From contig SACF01000009.1 in assembly GCA_009928665.1 (NCBI GenBank), positions 51,489 through 115,488 of the forward strand: a stretch of 64,000 nucleotides of DNA, written 5' to 3'. The notes beneath the pieces are model-generated. The model had not been told where the DNA came from. It saw only the letters and a list, made by a program, of their open reading frames with translations, and ran no database searches. The position numbers and the translations under genes were made by a program. This document shows, piece by piece, positions 50,933 through 62,433 of the stretch; position 1 is the stretch's first letter, and every line of letters begins with the position of its first letter. This DNA is from Alphaproteobacteria bacterium. Its GTDB lineage: Bacteria; Bacteroidota; Bacteroidia; Bacteroidales; FEN-979.

Positions 50933-51793
50933 ATGAAGAAATCATTGTTTCTGGCTTTGTTTCTCTCCATACTTTTTGGAATGACAAGCCACACTTCCTG
51001 CGCCCAGGTTCTGGAAGGCCCACCACGCGATGGCGTTTACGACAAGACCGCCATCACCCAGGTCCAGCCTATTCCCTATCCATACCTGCGTGAAGCCGAT
51101 ATTACCTGGACACGTCGCATTTGGCGGGTGATCGATATGCGGGAAAAGATGAACCAGACCTTCTATTTTCCTGAAAGACCTCAGAATGACTGGCGTAGTT
51201 TCGTCACAATCATCATGGATGGTTTGAAAGAAGGAACCATCACAGCTTACTCCCCCGAATCCGACCAGTTTCTGGTGCCATTAAACTATAAAGAACTACT
51301 CGACCGGCTGGAACGGACCGATTCCGTGAGATTACCCCGTCCGGATAATCCCGATATTTTATTTGATACCGTGATCAAGACTGAATTTGATCCCGCCAAC
51401 GTAAAGAAACTCAAGATAAAGGAGGATTTTTATTTTGATCGGCAACGATCTGTCGTCGAAGTCCGGATTCTCGGTGTATGCCCGGTCGTGGATGAAATCG
51501 ATAAAACTACCGGTGAAAAGCGTTTTGAGAAAAATCTTTTCTGGATCTATTTCCCGGAATGCCGTAACCTGTTTGCTAAAAATGAGATGTTTAACCTGAA
51601 GAACGGGTCTGCAGGACGGATGACTTATGACGATGTTTTTATGAAACGGATGTTCTCCAGTTATATTTACAAGGAGGAAAATGTTTACGACCGGTCCATC
51701 AATGAATTTGCTACCGGTGTTGATGCCCTCCTGGAGGCTGAAAAAGCCAAAAACAGCTTGTTTGAATTTGAATCCAACCTTTGGGAATACTAA
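50933..51793 (+). CDS. gldN: T9SS periplasmic ring protein GldN/PorN
   Basis: 286 residues. Signal peptide (SLFLALFLSILFGMTSHTSCA), then RDGVYDKTAITQVQPIPYPYLREADITWTRRIWRVIDMRE read as broken segments: DGVYDKTA, PYPYLREADITW and KRIWRVID-like sequence (RRIWRVIDMREKMN), all GldN signatures. It forms the ring with GldK. Last gene of the cluster, followed by a clear terminator at 51821-51856. Confidence 0.95.
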   Translation: MKKSLFLALFLSILFGMTSHTSCAQVLEGPPRDGVYDKTAITQVQPIPYPYLREADITWTRRIWRVIDMREKMNQTFYFPERPQNDWRSFVTIIMDGLKEGTITAYSPESDQFLVPLNYKELLDRLERTDSVRLPRPDNPDILFDTVIKTEFDPANVKKLKIKEDFYFDRQRSVVEVRILGVCPVVDEIDKTTGEKRFEKNLFWIYFPECRNLFAKNEMFNLKNGSAGRMTYDDVFMKRMFSSYIYKEENVYDRSINEFATGVDALLEAEKAKNSLFEFESNLWEY

Positions 51794-51820
51794 AAAATAA
51801 GTGTATTTTCTGAATTCTTT

Positions 51821-51856
51821 AAGAAACTCATCCATCGCGGTGAGTTTCTTTTTTTT
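51821..51856 (+). terminator. Rho-independent terminator after gldN
   Basis: AAGAAACTCA (51821-51830) pairs perfectly with TGAGTTTCTT (51841-51850) around a 10-base loop, and runs of T continue to 51856. Confidence 0.85.
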
Positions 51857-51873
51857 ACACGATACCGTTTTAC

Positions 51874-51881
51874 TAAATTTG
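51874..51881 (+). promoter_or_regulatory. -7 element for recG
   Basis: TAAATTTG, exact TAnnTTTG, 23 bases before the recG ATG and downstream of the gldN terminator. Confidence 0.5.
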
Positions 51882-51903
51882 TCGGAGGTATCATCCGTTT
51901 TGA

Positions 51904-54012
51904 ATGAATAAACATGAATTTCTCGAAACTCCCATTGAGTATCTCAAAGGCGTAGGCCAGATACGTGCGGAATTGTTGAGAAATGAACTTTCCATTAGTA
52001 CCTTTGGAGATCTTCTTACTTTTTTCCCTTTTCGTTATGTTGATCGAACCCGGTTTCAAAAAATTTTGGAAATAAAGGATGAATCAACCTATTATCAAAT
52101 CAGGGCTCGGATTACTCATGTTCAGTTAGTCGGTTCGCCTCATCATCAAAGACTGATTGCAACTGCCAGAGATGAAAGCGGCGAAATAGAACTCGTATGG
52201 TTCCAGGGTACAAATTGGATTCTGGATAAACTGAAGGGTCAACCGGAATATGTAATCTTCGGAAAGCCGACCCTGTTCAATGGCCGGTATAACATTCCCC
52301 ATCCCGAACTTGAACTTCCTGCCCGGGAATCTCTGCCGGTATCTGAAACGATCCGGCCGATCTATAATTCAACAGAAAAGTTAAAATCAAAAGGATTGGA
52401 TTATAAGAGGATTGCCCGGTTGGTAAAGACCTTGCTCCTTCATGACCATTTTTCAATTGCCGATAACCTGACTCCCGATTTGATACACCGGCTTCATCTG
52501 ATTTCCCGGCAGGAGGCCTATCTGAATATTCACTTCCCACAAAGCCCCGAATTGCTGAAAAAGGCACAATCCCGCCTGAAATTTGAGGAGCTTTTTTTTA
52601 TCCAGTTGCGGTTGGTGAAACAGCAGTTTGGAAGGCACCGCCTAAAATCGGGTCATCGGTTTGTTAAAGTGGGAGATTATGTCAACTGTTTTTATAAGAA
52701 CCATCTGACATTTGAGTTAACGCAGGCCCAAAAACGCGTGATCAAAGAGATAAGGGCAGATCTGGGGTCCGGAATACAAATGAACCGGTTGCTTCAGGGT
52801 GATGTCGGAAGCGGTAAAACCTTGGTCGCATTAATGACGCTCCTGATCGCGCTGGATAACCACTTTCAGGGTTGCCTGATGGCCCCGACAGAGATCCTTT
52901 CACGGCAGCACTTTAACAATGTCACCCGGATGCTTAGGGGTATGGATGTAAACCTTCGGATATTGACCGGTGCTACCAGGCCGGCCGAACGTCGCGAGAT
53001 TCTTGAGGGTCTCAGGAAAGGTTCCATTCAACTTCTGATCGGAACCCATGCATTGATCGAAGAGGATGTGCAGTTCCATCGTTTGGGACTCGTGGTAATT
53101 GATGAACAGCATCGCTTCGGAGTAGCCCAAAGGGCCAAACTGTGGGAAAAGAACCGGTTGACTCCGCATGTTCTGGTGATGACCGCAACCCCCATACCCC
53201 GGACGCTGGCGATGACACTTTATGGCGATCTGGAAACTTCGGTACTGGATGAATTGCCTCCCGGACGCAAATCCATTCTGACCCGGCATGTATATGATCA
53301 GGAACAGCATAAGGTTTATCGTTTCTTACAACAAAAAATTGCTGAAGGCAGGCAGGCTTACATCGTCTATCCTTTGATTCAGGAATCGGAAACCCTTGAT
53401 CTGAAAAACCTCAGGGATGGTTTTGAAATCCTGAAAACTGTATTTCCCGCACCCGGGTACCGACTGGCAATGCTTCATGGACAAATGAAAAACCAGGAGA
53501 AGGAAGAAACGATGGAACTTTTTGTAAAAAGGGAGATCGATATTTTGGTAGCTACAACGGTTATTGAGGTCGGAGTTGATGTTCCCAACGCCTCCGTCAT
53601 GGTAATTGAAAATGCAGAACGGTTTGGCCTTTCCCAACTTCACCAGTTAAGAGGAAGAGTCGGAAGGGGAGGTGAGCAGTCATACTGTATCCTTCTGACC
53701 AAACACGACCTATCGCCGGATGCCCGAAAAAGGATTTCTACCATGGTTCGTACTTCCGATGGTTTTGAAATTGCCGAGACAGATCTTCAACTGCGTGGCC
53801 CGGGTGATCTTCAGGGAACCCAGCAAAGCGGAATCCTCAACCTCAGGATTGCCGACATTGTGAAAGATGAACGGATTTTGAAGTACGCCCGCAATGCGGC
53901 CACAGAGATCCTTACCAAGGATCCCCGTCTGGAAATCCCTCCCAATGACATTCTGGCACATCATCTTGCCTTAATGGAAACACAGCAACAAAATTGGGGT
54001 CTCATTTCATAA
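51904..54012 (+). CDS. recG: ATP-dependent DNA helicase RecG
   Basis: Branch-migration helicase that remodels stalled forks. 702 residues, family length. N-terminal OB 'wedge' domain (IEYLKGVGQIRAELL, then RARITHVQ), Walker A LLQGDVGSGKTLVALMT, Walker B VVIDEQHRFGVAQRAKL, motif III TATPIPRTLAMTLYGDL, and the C-terminal GRVGRGGEQSYCILLT and TDLQLRGPGDLQGTQQSG. All helicase motifs are intact. 47 bases before pheT, which has its own -7 element. Confidence 0.97.
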   Translation: MNKHEFLETPIEYLKGVGQIRAELLRNELSISTFGDLLTFFPFRYVDRTRFQKILEIKDESTYYQIRARITHVQLVGSPHHQRLIATARDESGEIELVWFQGTNWILDKLKGQPEYVIFGKPTLFNGRYNIPHPELELPARESLPVSETIRPIYNSTEKLKSKGLDYKRIARLVKTLLLHDHFSIADNLTPDLIHRLHLISRQEAYLNIHFPQSPELLKKAQSRLKFEELFFIQLRLVKQQFGRHRLKSGHRFVKVGDYVNCFYKNHLTFELTQAQKRVIKEIRADLGSGIQMNRLLQGDVGSGKTLVALMTLLIALDNHFQGCLMAPTEILSRQHFNNVTRMLRGMDVNLRILTGATRPAERREILEGLRKGSIQLLIGTHALIEEDVQFHRLGLVVIDEQHRFGVAQRAKLWEKNRLTPHVLVMTATPIPRTLAMTLYGDLETSVLDELPPGRKSILTRHVYDQEQHKVYRFLQQKIAEGRQAYIVYPLIQESETLDLKNLRDGFEILKTVFPAPGYRLAMLHGQMKNQEKEETMELFVKREIDILVATTVIEVGVDVPNASVMVIENAERFGLSQLHQLRGRVGRGGEQSYCILLTKHDLSPDARKRISTMVRTSDGFEIAETDLQLRGPGDLQGTQQSGILNLRIADIVKDERILKYARNAATEILTKDPRLEIPPNDILAHHLALMETQQQNWGLIS

Positions 54013-54030
54013 TCATTAACCAATTATTTC

Positions 54031-54038
54031 TAACTTTG
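54031..54038 (+). promoter_or_regulatory. -7 element for pheT
   Basis: TAACTTTG, exact TAnnTTTG, 22 bases before the pheT ATG. Confidence 0.5.
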
Positions 54039-54059
54039 TTCGCTTAATCTCTAATAAAG

Positions 54060-56609
54060 ATGAAGATTTCCTATAATTGGCTGTGCAACTACCTGAATGT
54101 GGAGGTGCCACCTGACAAGGTGGCGGAAATGTTGACCGGATGCGGCCTCGAAATTGAAAGCCAGGAACCATATTGCCCTGTTAAAGGGGGATTGAAAGGA
54201 GTGGTCATTGGCGAAGTGTTGACCTGCATGAAGCATCCGAACTCGGATCACTTGAGTCTGACAACAGTTGATGTCGGATCGGGTGAACAGCTGAAGATCG
54301 TCTGTGGAGCGCCAAATGTGGCAGCTGGTCAGAAAGTAGCCGTCGCAACGGTGGGTACCACGCTTTATTTTAATGAAAAGGCGATCACCCTGCAGAAAAC
54401 CAAGATCAGGGGTGAAATCTCCGAAGGGATGATTTGTGCGGAAGATGAACTGGGTCTGGGTAGTTCCCATGCCGGAATACTCGTACTCGATGACAGTGCA
54501 AAAACAGGTACCCCGGCAGCAGATTATTTTAACATTGAAACAGATACGGTATTTACCATCGGGTTGACTCCCAACCGGATTGACGCCGCTTCGCATGTCG
54601 GAGTGGCCCGTGATCTGGTTGCAGTGATCAACAATTTCGGAGGTGACGCTGCCATAAAGAATCAATCAGCAGCAATGATTCTTCCCGATGTTTCCTCATT
54701 TAAGCCGGATAACCTGAAACGCGTAATCGGGGTTGAAGTTGAGGATCCTGTAGCCTGCCCCCGTTATACCGCGTTGACCATTTCGGGTATCCGGGTCAAA
54801 GAATCACCTGCCTGGCTCAGAAACAGGCTGGAAGCAGTTGGTCTTCGCCCCATCAACAACATCGTGGATATTACCAATTTTATTCTGATGGAACTCGGGC
54901 AACCATTGCATGCATTTGATTGCGATCAGATTTCGGGCGGGAAAGTGGTTGTTAGGAAGTACCCGCAGGATACGCTGTTTGTTACGCTTGACAATGTTGA
55001 GCGAAAGCTCTCGTCTGCCGATCTGATGATCAGTAATGAAATTGACCCCATGTGTCTGGCCGGTGTTTTCGGAGGAATCAGGTCGGGAGTCACTGAACAG
55101 ACTACCTCTGTTTTCATCGAGAGTGCCTGTTTCGACCCGGGACACATTCGCAAAACATCAAGGGGACACGGACTTCAGACCGATGCTTCGTTCAGGTTCG
55201 AAAGAGGAGCTGATATCCATATCACGGAATACGCCCTGAAAAGAGCTGCTTTACTCATCAAAGAAATCGCAGGAGGAGAAATTTCTTCTGAAATTATCGA
55301 TGTTTATCCCATTCCGCGAAATCCAGTCATGGTTGACCTCCATTTCGATCATTGCGACTGTTTGATCGGGAAAAAGATCCCGCGGGAATTAATCAGAAGT
55401 ATCCTGCTCGATCTCGAAATCAAAATTGAAAGCACACTGCCACTTATCCCATGTACCGGTAATCCACACCGCTATGAGGGATCAATCGATCACGGAGAAG
55501 ACAATGTTTCCTTGAATGAAGTTAGCGGTTTTAGGTTGGCGATACCGGTTTCAAAGGTTGATGTAACACGCGAGGCCGATGTTATTGAGGAAATCATAAG
55601 AATATACGGCTACAATAATATCGAGATTGAGGAGACCTTGCACACCAGTCTTTCCCGGACTGCAACCAATGATCCTGAAAAGGTACAAAACAGGATCTCG
55701 GATTACCTCTCGGCCAATGGATTTTATGAAATCATGACAAATTCATTGACCAAATCGGCCTATTATTCGAAATTCGGTGAACATCTGCAAAGCCGCAGCG
55801 TACGGATGCTGAATCCATTGAGCCGGGACCTTGATATGATGCGGCAGACACTTCTTTTCGGATTACTCGAGACCGTCGTCTATAACCAGAATCGAAAAAT
55901 CCCGGATCTGAAACTTTATGAATTCGGGAAAGTTTACAGGTTAGATCCCTCAGGTGAAAACCCTGTGAAGGGTTATCATGAAGAACGGCGCCTGGCACTT
56001 TTAATGACCGGCCGGAAAGAGCCTGAATCCTGGAATTCGGGAAATGAACGGTGTAACTTTTTCGATCTGAAAAACATGGTTGCCAACCTATTTAAAATGC
56101 TGTCAATTCATAAATCACAGATTGGCACAGCCCCGTTAAGTTCATCTTTCATATCAACAGGATTAAAATATTCATTTGGTCCGTCTGAAGCAGGTATCAT
56201 AGGTAGTATTTCGGGCTCGTACCTTAAGGAATTTGATATCGTACAGCCGGTCTGTTATGCAGAATTGAACTGGGATTTGTTACGCTCAATTATTCCCGCC
56301 CAACAGGCAAGGTACCAGGAATTGCCAAAATTTCCGGAAGTCCGGCGTGACCTTGCTTTACTTCTTGATCAAGGGATCACGTTTAACGACATTGAGCGTG
56401 TCGCATTTCAGACGGAGACAAAATTGCTCAGAAAGGTCGGCTTGTTTGATGTGTATGAGGGGGAGAACCTGGAAAGAGGAAAGAAATCTTATGCGATTGC
56501 ATTTGTTCTCAGGGATGAGGCACATACGCTGAAAGAGAATGACATTGAAAAGACCATGGAGCGGCTGATCAAAGCATTTTCAAATCAACTTAATGCCCGA
56601 ATCAGATAA
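54060..56609 (+). CDS. pheT: Phenylalanyl-tRNA synthetase beta subunit
   Basis: 849 residues. N-terminal [12 protein letters not shown], tRNA-binding (EMAP-like) domain at about 40-150 ([35 protein letters not shown]), B3/B4 editing domain ([40 protein letters not shown]), B5, the synthetase-like core, and a C-terminal anticodon-binding FDX-ACB domain ([16 protein letters not shown]). pheS is not adjacent, as is common in this phylum. Its last 17 bases overlap the next gene. Confidence 0.97.
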   Translation: MKISYNWLCNYLNVEVPPDKVAEMLTGCGLEIESQEPYCPVKGGLKGVVIGEVLTCMKHPNSDHLSLTTVDVGSGEQLKIVCGAPNVAAGQKVAVATVGTTLYFNEKAITLQKTKIRGEISEGMICAEDELGLGSSHAGILVLDDSAKTGTPAADYFNIETDTVFTIGLTPNRIDAASHVGVARDLVAVINNFGGDAAIKNQSAAMILPDVSSFKPDNLKRVIGVEVEDPVACPRYTALTISGIRVKESPAWLRNRLEAVGLRPINNIVDITNFILMELGQPLHAFDCDQISGGKVVVRKYPQDTLFVTLDNVERKLSSADLMISNEIDPMCLAGVFGGIRSGVTEQTTSVFIESACFDPGHIRKTSRGHGLQTDASFRFERGADIHITEYALKRAALLIKEIAGGEISSEIIDVYPIPRNPVMVDLHFDHCDCLIGKKIPRELIRSILLDLEIKIESTLPLIPCTGNPHRYEGSIDHGEDNVSLNEVSGFRLAIPVSKVDVTREADVIEEIIRIYGYNNIEIEETLHTSLSRTATNDPEKVQNRISDYLSANGFYEIMTNSLTKSAYYSKFGEHLQSRSVRMLNPLSRDLDMMRQTLLFGLLETVVYNQNRKIPDLKLYEFGKVYRLDPSGENPVKGYHEERRLALLMTGRKEPESWNSGNERCNFFDLKNMVANLFKMLSIHKSQIGTAPLSSSFISTGLKYSFGPSEAGIIGSISGSYLKEFDIVQPVCYAELNWDLLRSIIPAQQARYQELPKFPEVRRDLALLLDQGITFNDIERVAFQTETKLLRKVGLFDVYEGENLERGKKSYAIAFVLRDEAHTLKENDIEKTMERLIKAFSNQLNARIR

Positions 56610-57846
56610 CCGGAATATGGAAATTCAAGCGATCAAACAACGATTTGGGATCATAGGGAATTCGCCCCTACTGGACCGTGCCATTGATATTGCCAGGCAG
56701 GTTTCGGCCACTGATATAACAGTTTTGATTACCGGAGAAAGTGGAACTGGTAAGGAATTTTTTCCCAAGATCATACATCAGCTAAGTGCCCGTAAACACG
56801 GACCTTATATTGCCGTCAACTGCGGCGCCATCCCGGAGGGGACCATCGACTCGGAGCTTTTTGGTCATGAAAAAGGATCCTTCACAGGCGCACATGAAGC
56901 CCGAAAAGGATATTTTGAAGTGGTTGACGGAGGCACCATATTTCTGGATGAGGTTGCTGAACTTCCGTTGGGAACCCAGGTCAGGCTTTTAAGGGTTCTT
57001 GAATCAGGGGAGTTTATCAGGGTCGGCTCCTCCAAGGTATTGAAAACGAACGTCCGGCTTGTTGCTGCGACCAATGTCAATATTCCGGATGCCATCGCTA
57101 ACGGGAAATTCAGACAGGATCTGTATTACCGGCTTAGTACCGTCCCCATTACGGTCCCGCCGCTGAGGGATCGAAAGGAGGATATTTATTTGCTGTTCAG
57201 AAAATTTGCATCCGACGCCGCTGAAAAATACAGAATGCCCTCCATCCAGCTTGATGAAGAAGCCCAGCAGGTTCTCAGGAATTTCCGGTGGCCGGGTAAT
57301 ATAAGGCAACTGAAAAATCTCACAGAACAGATTTCCATAATCGAAAAAAACAGGTTGATCGACACCGAAATCCTGCTGAAATACCTTCCACAGAACAATA
57401 TCTCCGACCTGCCAGTTCTATATAAAGGGGAGGACTCGGCAAAATTCAACGAACGGGAACTGCTATACAAGGTTTTGTTTGACATGAAGAAGGACATGAA
57501 TGATCTGAAGCAGCTTGTCATGAATATGATCCAGGCCGATGAAACCCTTACAGACAACCTGGGGGAGAACACCCACCTGATAAAAAGATTATACAAAGAT
57601 TATGAAGGTATGAAAGTGCCTGCTCAACCCATAGTGGTACATCAACCGGTCACGCATATCAATGATACAGACACCGTGCAGGAACCGGAAGAATTCGAAG
57701 AATCACTTTCACTTCAGAAAAAAGAGATGGATTTTATTAAAAAGGCACTCAGCAAACATGATGGGAAAAGAAAAGATGCTGCGCTGGAACTGGGAATTTC
57801 CGAACGCACACTTTACCGGAAAATAAAGGAATACAATCTTGACTGA
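56593..57846 (+). CDS. Sigma-54-dependent activator with AAA+ and Fis domains, no sensory domain
   Basis: 417 residues. The AAA+ domain begins near residue 15 with no receiver, PAS or GAF domain before it: Walker [33 protein letters not shown] (GSFTGA instead of GAFTGA in the sigma-54 contact loop), Walker [13 protein letters not shown] and [13 protein letters not shown] middle region of about 110 residues links to a Fis-type helix-turn-helix ([18 protein letters not shown]). Bacteroidota have a conserved protein of this type beside lptE and secG. The start at 56593 overlaps pheT; an ATG at 56617 is equally possible. Confidence 0.9.
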   Translation: MPESDNRNMEIQAIKQRFGIIGNSPLLDRAIDIARQVSATDITVLITGESGTGKEFFPKIIHQLSARKHGPYIAVNCGAIPEGTIDSELFGHEKGSFTGAHEARKGYFEVVDGGTIFLDEVAELPLGTQVRLLRVLESGEFIRVGSSKVLKTNVRLVAATNVNIPDAIANGKFRQDLYYRLSTVPITVPPLRDRKEDIYLLFRKFASDAAEKYRMPSIQLDEEAQQVLRNFRWPGNIRQLKNLTEQISIIEKNRLIDTEILLKYLPQNNISDLPVLYKGEDSAKFNERELLYKVLFDMKKDMNDLKQLVMNMIQADETLTDNLGENTHLIKRLYKDYEGMKVPAQPIVVHQPVTHINDTDTVQEPEEFEESLSLQKKEMDFIKKALSKHDGKRKDAALELGISERTLYRKIKEYNLD

Positions 57847-57862
57847 TCAGAAAACATTGGAG

Positions 57863-58375
57863 ATGGTTCGAAAAATAATTAGCCTCGTGACTATAATTGT
57901 CCTCTCGTTTTTTCATACGGGTTGCAGCATAAATTATTCGTTTACCGGTGCTTCCATCTCTCCGAATGTAAAGACTGTCTCAATACCCAATTTTCCTAAT
58001 AATGCACCCCTGGTGGTCCCTACCCTTTCAAGGACTGTGACGGAGGCGTTACGCGATTATTTTACATCTCAAACTAACCTGGTGATCATCGATCGACAGG
58101 GAGATTTGAATCTCGATGGAACCATCACGCAGTACGGAGTTCAGCCGGTTGCCATACAGGGGAATGAAACTGCGGCAATGAACCGGTTGACAATAACAGT
58201 AAACGTCAAATTTACCAACAGAACCGACCCTAAACAGAACTGGGAATCTTCTTTTTCAAGGTACCAGGATTACAGCAGTTCGTTCAACCTTGTGTCGGTA
58301 CAGGATGGTTTGATCAAAGAGATCACTGACCAGTTGGTTCAGGATATTTTCAACAAATCTGTAGTAAACTGGTAG
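57863..58375 (+). CDS. lptE: LptE family LPS-assembly lipoprotein
   Basis: 170 residues from the ATG at 57863; the frame extends to a TTG at 57839, which is unlikely. Signal peptide with lipidated Cys21 (FFHTGCSINYSFTGASI). SPNVKTVSIPNFPNNAPLVVP, VTEALRDYFTSQTNLVIID and DLNLDGTITQYGV fit the LptE/secretin-N-like fold known in this phylum. It would support LptD, delivering LPS to the outer membrane. 16 bases behind the sigma-54 activator. Confidence 0.87.
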   Translation: MVRKIISLVTIIVLSFFHTGCSINYSFTGASISPNVKTVSIPNFPNNAPLVVPTLSRTVTEALRDYFTSQTNLVIIDRQGDLNLDGTITQYGVQPVAIQGNETAAMNRLTITVNVKFTNRTDPKQNWESSFSRYQDYSSSFNLVSVQDGLIKEITDQLVQDIFNKSVVNW

Positions 58376-58390
58376 CCTAATTTTTTATCT

Positions 58391-59266
58391 ATGAACCGTC
58401 AGCAGTTCATCGATTTGGTTAAAAATCCCGCCCTCGCAAATGCGCAGACAATCCGGATGATCGAGGAGGTGGTCAAGCGCTATCCCTATTTTCAGGCCGG
58501 TCATTTTCTTCTGGCGTACAATCTGTACCGGGAAGAGAGCCTACAATATCCGGTTCAAATTCGGAAAGCCGCTGCCTATGCAGCCGATCGCAGCGCTTTA
58601 AAAGAACTCATCGACCAGGCTCAGAAGCAGGTTTCCGTTCCCGGGAACCGGATTGATGAGCAGAAAGCATCTTTCATGATAACCCCAAACGAAGCTGACA
58701 TTTCAGAGGTGCCAAAATCCAACACAAAAGGAGCAGAATCCGCTTTACAGGTTGAATCCTGCGATACTGAATTGCCATCTCACCCTGAATCCGTCACTTT
58801 ACCCGGGGTAATTCCAACATTGGCCGAACCTGTCGATGAATCCCATGAACGCATGACCCAGAAAGAGTTATTGTTTGTTGTAAGGAAACGGTTATCAGAA
58901 ATTGAGGCAGGCAGGATGCTTTCGAATGATTCAAGCGAATCTTCGGCTGAAGGTGTTTTTTTTATTAGTAAAACGGAAGATGCTCCTGACATGTTTAAAG
59001 AAACAAAATCGAAAAATGATCTGATCGATAATTTCATCCGGGAGGAACCGACCATTTCAAAACCCAAAGCGACCTTTTTTCATCCGTCCGACAGCGCTCA
59101 CAGAAGTAACTTCGATGAAGAAGAAATTGTCAGCGAGACACTCGCACAACTTTATGCACGACAGGGGAATATCAGTAAGGCAATCCATATTTATAAGAAA
59201 TTATCTTTGTTAAATCAAGAAAAAAGTCGTTACTTTGCAGCCCAAATTGAAAAACTGGGTCAGTGA
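58391..59266 (+). CDS. Conserved Bacteroidota protein, helical ends with a disordered middle
   Basis: 291 residues, no named family. The N-terminal 80 residues are helical and conserved-looking (VVKRYPYFQAGHFLLAYNLY). The middle (about 100-230) is polar and probably disordered. The C-terminal 50 residues (SETLAQLYARQGNISKAIHIYKKLS) read as one TPR-like hairpin. It lies between lptE and secG, 15 bases after lptE; no signal peptide is seen, so it is probably cytoplasmic. The function is unknown. Confidence 0.75.
   Translation: MNRQQFIDLVKNPALANAQTIRMIEEVVKRYPYFQAGHFLLAYNLYREESLQYPVQIRKAAAYAADRSALKELIDQAQKQVSVPGNRIDEQKASFMITPNEADISEVPKSNTKGAESALQVESCDTELPSHPESVTLPGVIPTLAEPVDESHERMTQKELLFVVRKRLSEIEAGRMLSNDSSESSAEGVFFISKTEDAPDMFKETKSKNDLIDNFIREEPTISKPKATFFHPSDSAHRSNFDEEEIVSETLAQLYARQGNISKAIHIYKKLSLLNQEKSRYFAAQIEKLGQ
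59202..59209 (+). promoter_or_regulatory. -7 element upstream of secG
   Basis: TATCTTTG, exact TAnnTTTG, inside the end of the previous gene and 96 bases before secG. It could be a chance match within coding sequence. Confidence 0.3.
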
Positions 59267-59304
59267 CTCTTATCAATTGTTTAAAACAGTAAATATTCTT
59301 TGCA

Positions 59305-59640
59305 ATGGGTTTATACATCTTAATTTCAGTCCTCATTCTGATCGTCTGTGTGTTGATGATCCTGGTTGTTTTAGTACAGAATTCCAAGGGCGGCGGGCTT
59401 GCCTCAAACTTTGCCTCTTCCAATCAGTTTATGGGGGTCAGAAAAACTGCAGATTTTCTTGAGAAATCGACCTGGACACTGGCAATTTCACTTCTAGTGT
59501 TGAGTCTTTTTTCGATTTTCGTAATTCCCAAAACACAGGTGAAATCGGAAACCGGACAAAGTGAGATCCAAAAGCAAATCGATGAGAGTAAAGCCACACC
59601 TGTAAAGGATTTTCAAGCTCCTCCCGAACAAACGAAATAG
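59305..59640 (+). CDS. secG: Preprotein translocase subunit SecG
   Basis: 111 residues. Two transmembrane helices (LYILISVLILIVCVLMILVV at the start; TWTLAISLLVLSLFSIFVIP near 55-75) flank the conserved VLVQNSKGGGLASNFASSNQ and GVRKTADFLEK. A polar tail of about 30 residues follows, ending in FQAPPEQTK. It is part of the SecYEG channel. A terminator follows at 59661. Confidence 0.94.
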   Translation: MGLYILISVLILIVCVLMILVVLVQNSKGGGLASNFASSNQFMGVRKTADFLEKSTWTLAISLLVLSLFSIFVIPKTQVKSETGQSEIQKQIDESKATPVKDFQAPPEQTK

Positions 59641-59660
59641 TTCATGTACGACAGGATTAT

Positions 59661-59698
59661 AATGTCAGATTGTCAGAACAGTCTGACATTATTTTTTT
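59661..59698 (+). terminator. Rho-independent terminator after secG
   Basis: AATGTCAGA (59661-59669) pairs with TCTGACATT (59682-59690), with a T-run at 59692-59698. Confidence 0.8.
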
Positions 59699-59827
59699 AT
59701 CTCAATCGGAACCTGAAAAAATGTCTACATATAACCTGGTAAGAAGGATTGGCATAAATTATGACTAATCGCTTCAACCAGTATATCAGATTTATTTTGT
59801 AATGTTTAATTTAAAATATGATTGAAA

Positions 59828-60106
59828 ATGGCAAAAGTGAGCATTAAACCGTTGGCCGACCGCGTTTTGATCGAAGCAGCAGCGGCAGAAGAAAAGACAG
59901 CTGGAGGAATCATAATTCCGGATACAGCAAAAGAAAAACCGCAGAAAGGAACTGTGGTTGCAGTTGGTCCAGGTAAAAAAGATGAACCCATGACCGTGAA
60001 AGTCGGTGACAAAGTACTTTATGGTAAATATGCAGGTACTGAAATTACCATTGATGGTGACAATTACCTGATCATGCGTGAATCTGACATTGTTGCGATC
60101 ATCTGA
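59828..60106 (+). CDS. groES: Co-chaperonin GroES
   Basis: 92 residues from the ATG at 59828; a TTG at 59822 in the same frame is unlikely. [20 protein letters not shown] at the start, the mobile loop [17 protein letters not shown] and [14 protein letters not shown] at the end are all standard. It caps the GroEL ring. Sits 38 bases before groEL. In the 187-base gap upstream I see no CIRCE element and only a weak -7 match (TTATTTTG region at about 59796). Confidence 0.97.
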   Translation: MAKVSIKPLADRVLIEAAAAEEKTAGGIIIPDTAKEKPQKGTVVAVGPGKKDEPMTVKVGDKVLYGKYAGTEITIDGDNYLIMRESDIVAII

Positions 60107-60132
60107 AAATGAAAGAAAATTCTAACAATTAA

Positions 60133-61782
<1,650 letters not shown>

Positions 61783-61800
61783 AAGTTCAAAACCTTGTTA

Positions 61801-61830
61801 AAAAAAGCCCTGATTTTTCAGGGCTTTTTT
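61801..61830 (+). terminator. Rho-independent terminator after groEL
   Basis: AAAAAGCCCTGA and TCAGGGCTTTTT form a strong stem with a 4-6 base loop of T, ending in a T-run. Confidence 0.9.
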
Positions 61831-61872
61831 GTTGGATTTTGATTAATATTGTAAATATTAAAATAATTAAAT

Positions 61873-62433
61873 ATGAAATACGCAGTCTGGATTCCCGGGG
61901 TTGTGTACCTGTTAATAATCATGGTTTTAGAGTCAACAGCTCAAAATTTGAATGCCACCTCCAACCTTCCGGTTGATCCTGGTACCAATAAAATCATGTA
62001 TCGCGATGTGGTGGATCAGGAGGGCTCACCAGCTTATCTTTACGACAAAGCCATCGAATGGTTCGGTTATTACTATGTGAATGCGCAATCGGTGTATACA
62101 GTCCAGGACAAGGTAAACGGGAAGGTGGAAGGTGTCGGCAGAATGAAAATCTATTTCCAGGACGAAAAAGCAGGGATGCGACGTGACGCAGGTTTAATAA
62201 TGTATCAGATCAAAATTGAGTTTAAGGAAAACAGATTCAGGTATACGCTTACTGACTTTAATCTCAAAGGAACATCCCGATTCCCAATTGAAAAATGGAT
62301 GAATAAGTCAGATCCGGCGTACAACCCGAATTGGGATTCCTACCTCTACCAGGTCGATACTGTGATGCAACGCCTGGTCACCTCGCTCAGGGAAAAGATG
62401 AAACCAACCGTGGAGAAAAAAGATGAGTGGTGA
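61873..62433 (+). CDS. DUF4468-type periplasmic protein
   Basis: 186 residues with a signal peptide (WIPGVVYLLIIMVLESTAQ). The mature part (DKAIEWFGYYYVNAQSVYTV, KIYFQDEKAGMRRDAGLIMYQIKIEFKENR in pieces, YTLTDFNLKG) matches the TBP-like DUF4468 fold common in Bacteroidota. Function unknown. Its end overlaps rlmN by 11 bases, so the two are expressed together although the roles look unrelated. Confidence 0.75.
   Translation: MKYAVWIPGVVYLLIIMVLESTAQNLNATSNLPVDPGTNKIMYRDVVDQEGSPAYLYDKAIEWFGYYYVNAQSVYTVQDKVNGKVEGVGRMKIYFQDEKAGMRRDAGLIMYQIKIEFKENRFRYTLTDFNLKGTSRFPIEKWMNKSDPAYNPNWDSYLYQVDTVMQRLVTSLREKMKPTVEKKDEW

Noticed and set aside
59641..59827. CIRCE heat-shock operator before groES
   Set aside because: No TTAGCACTC-N9-GAGTGCTAA-like palindrome is present; the only palindrome is the secG terminator.
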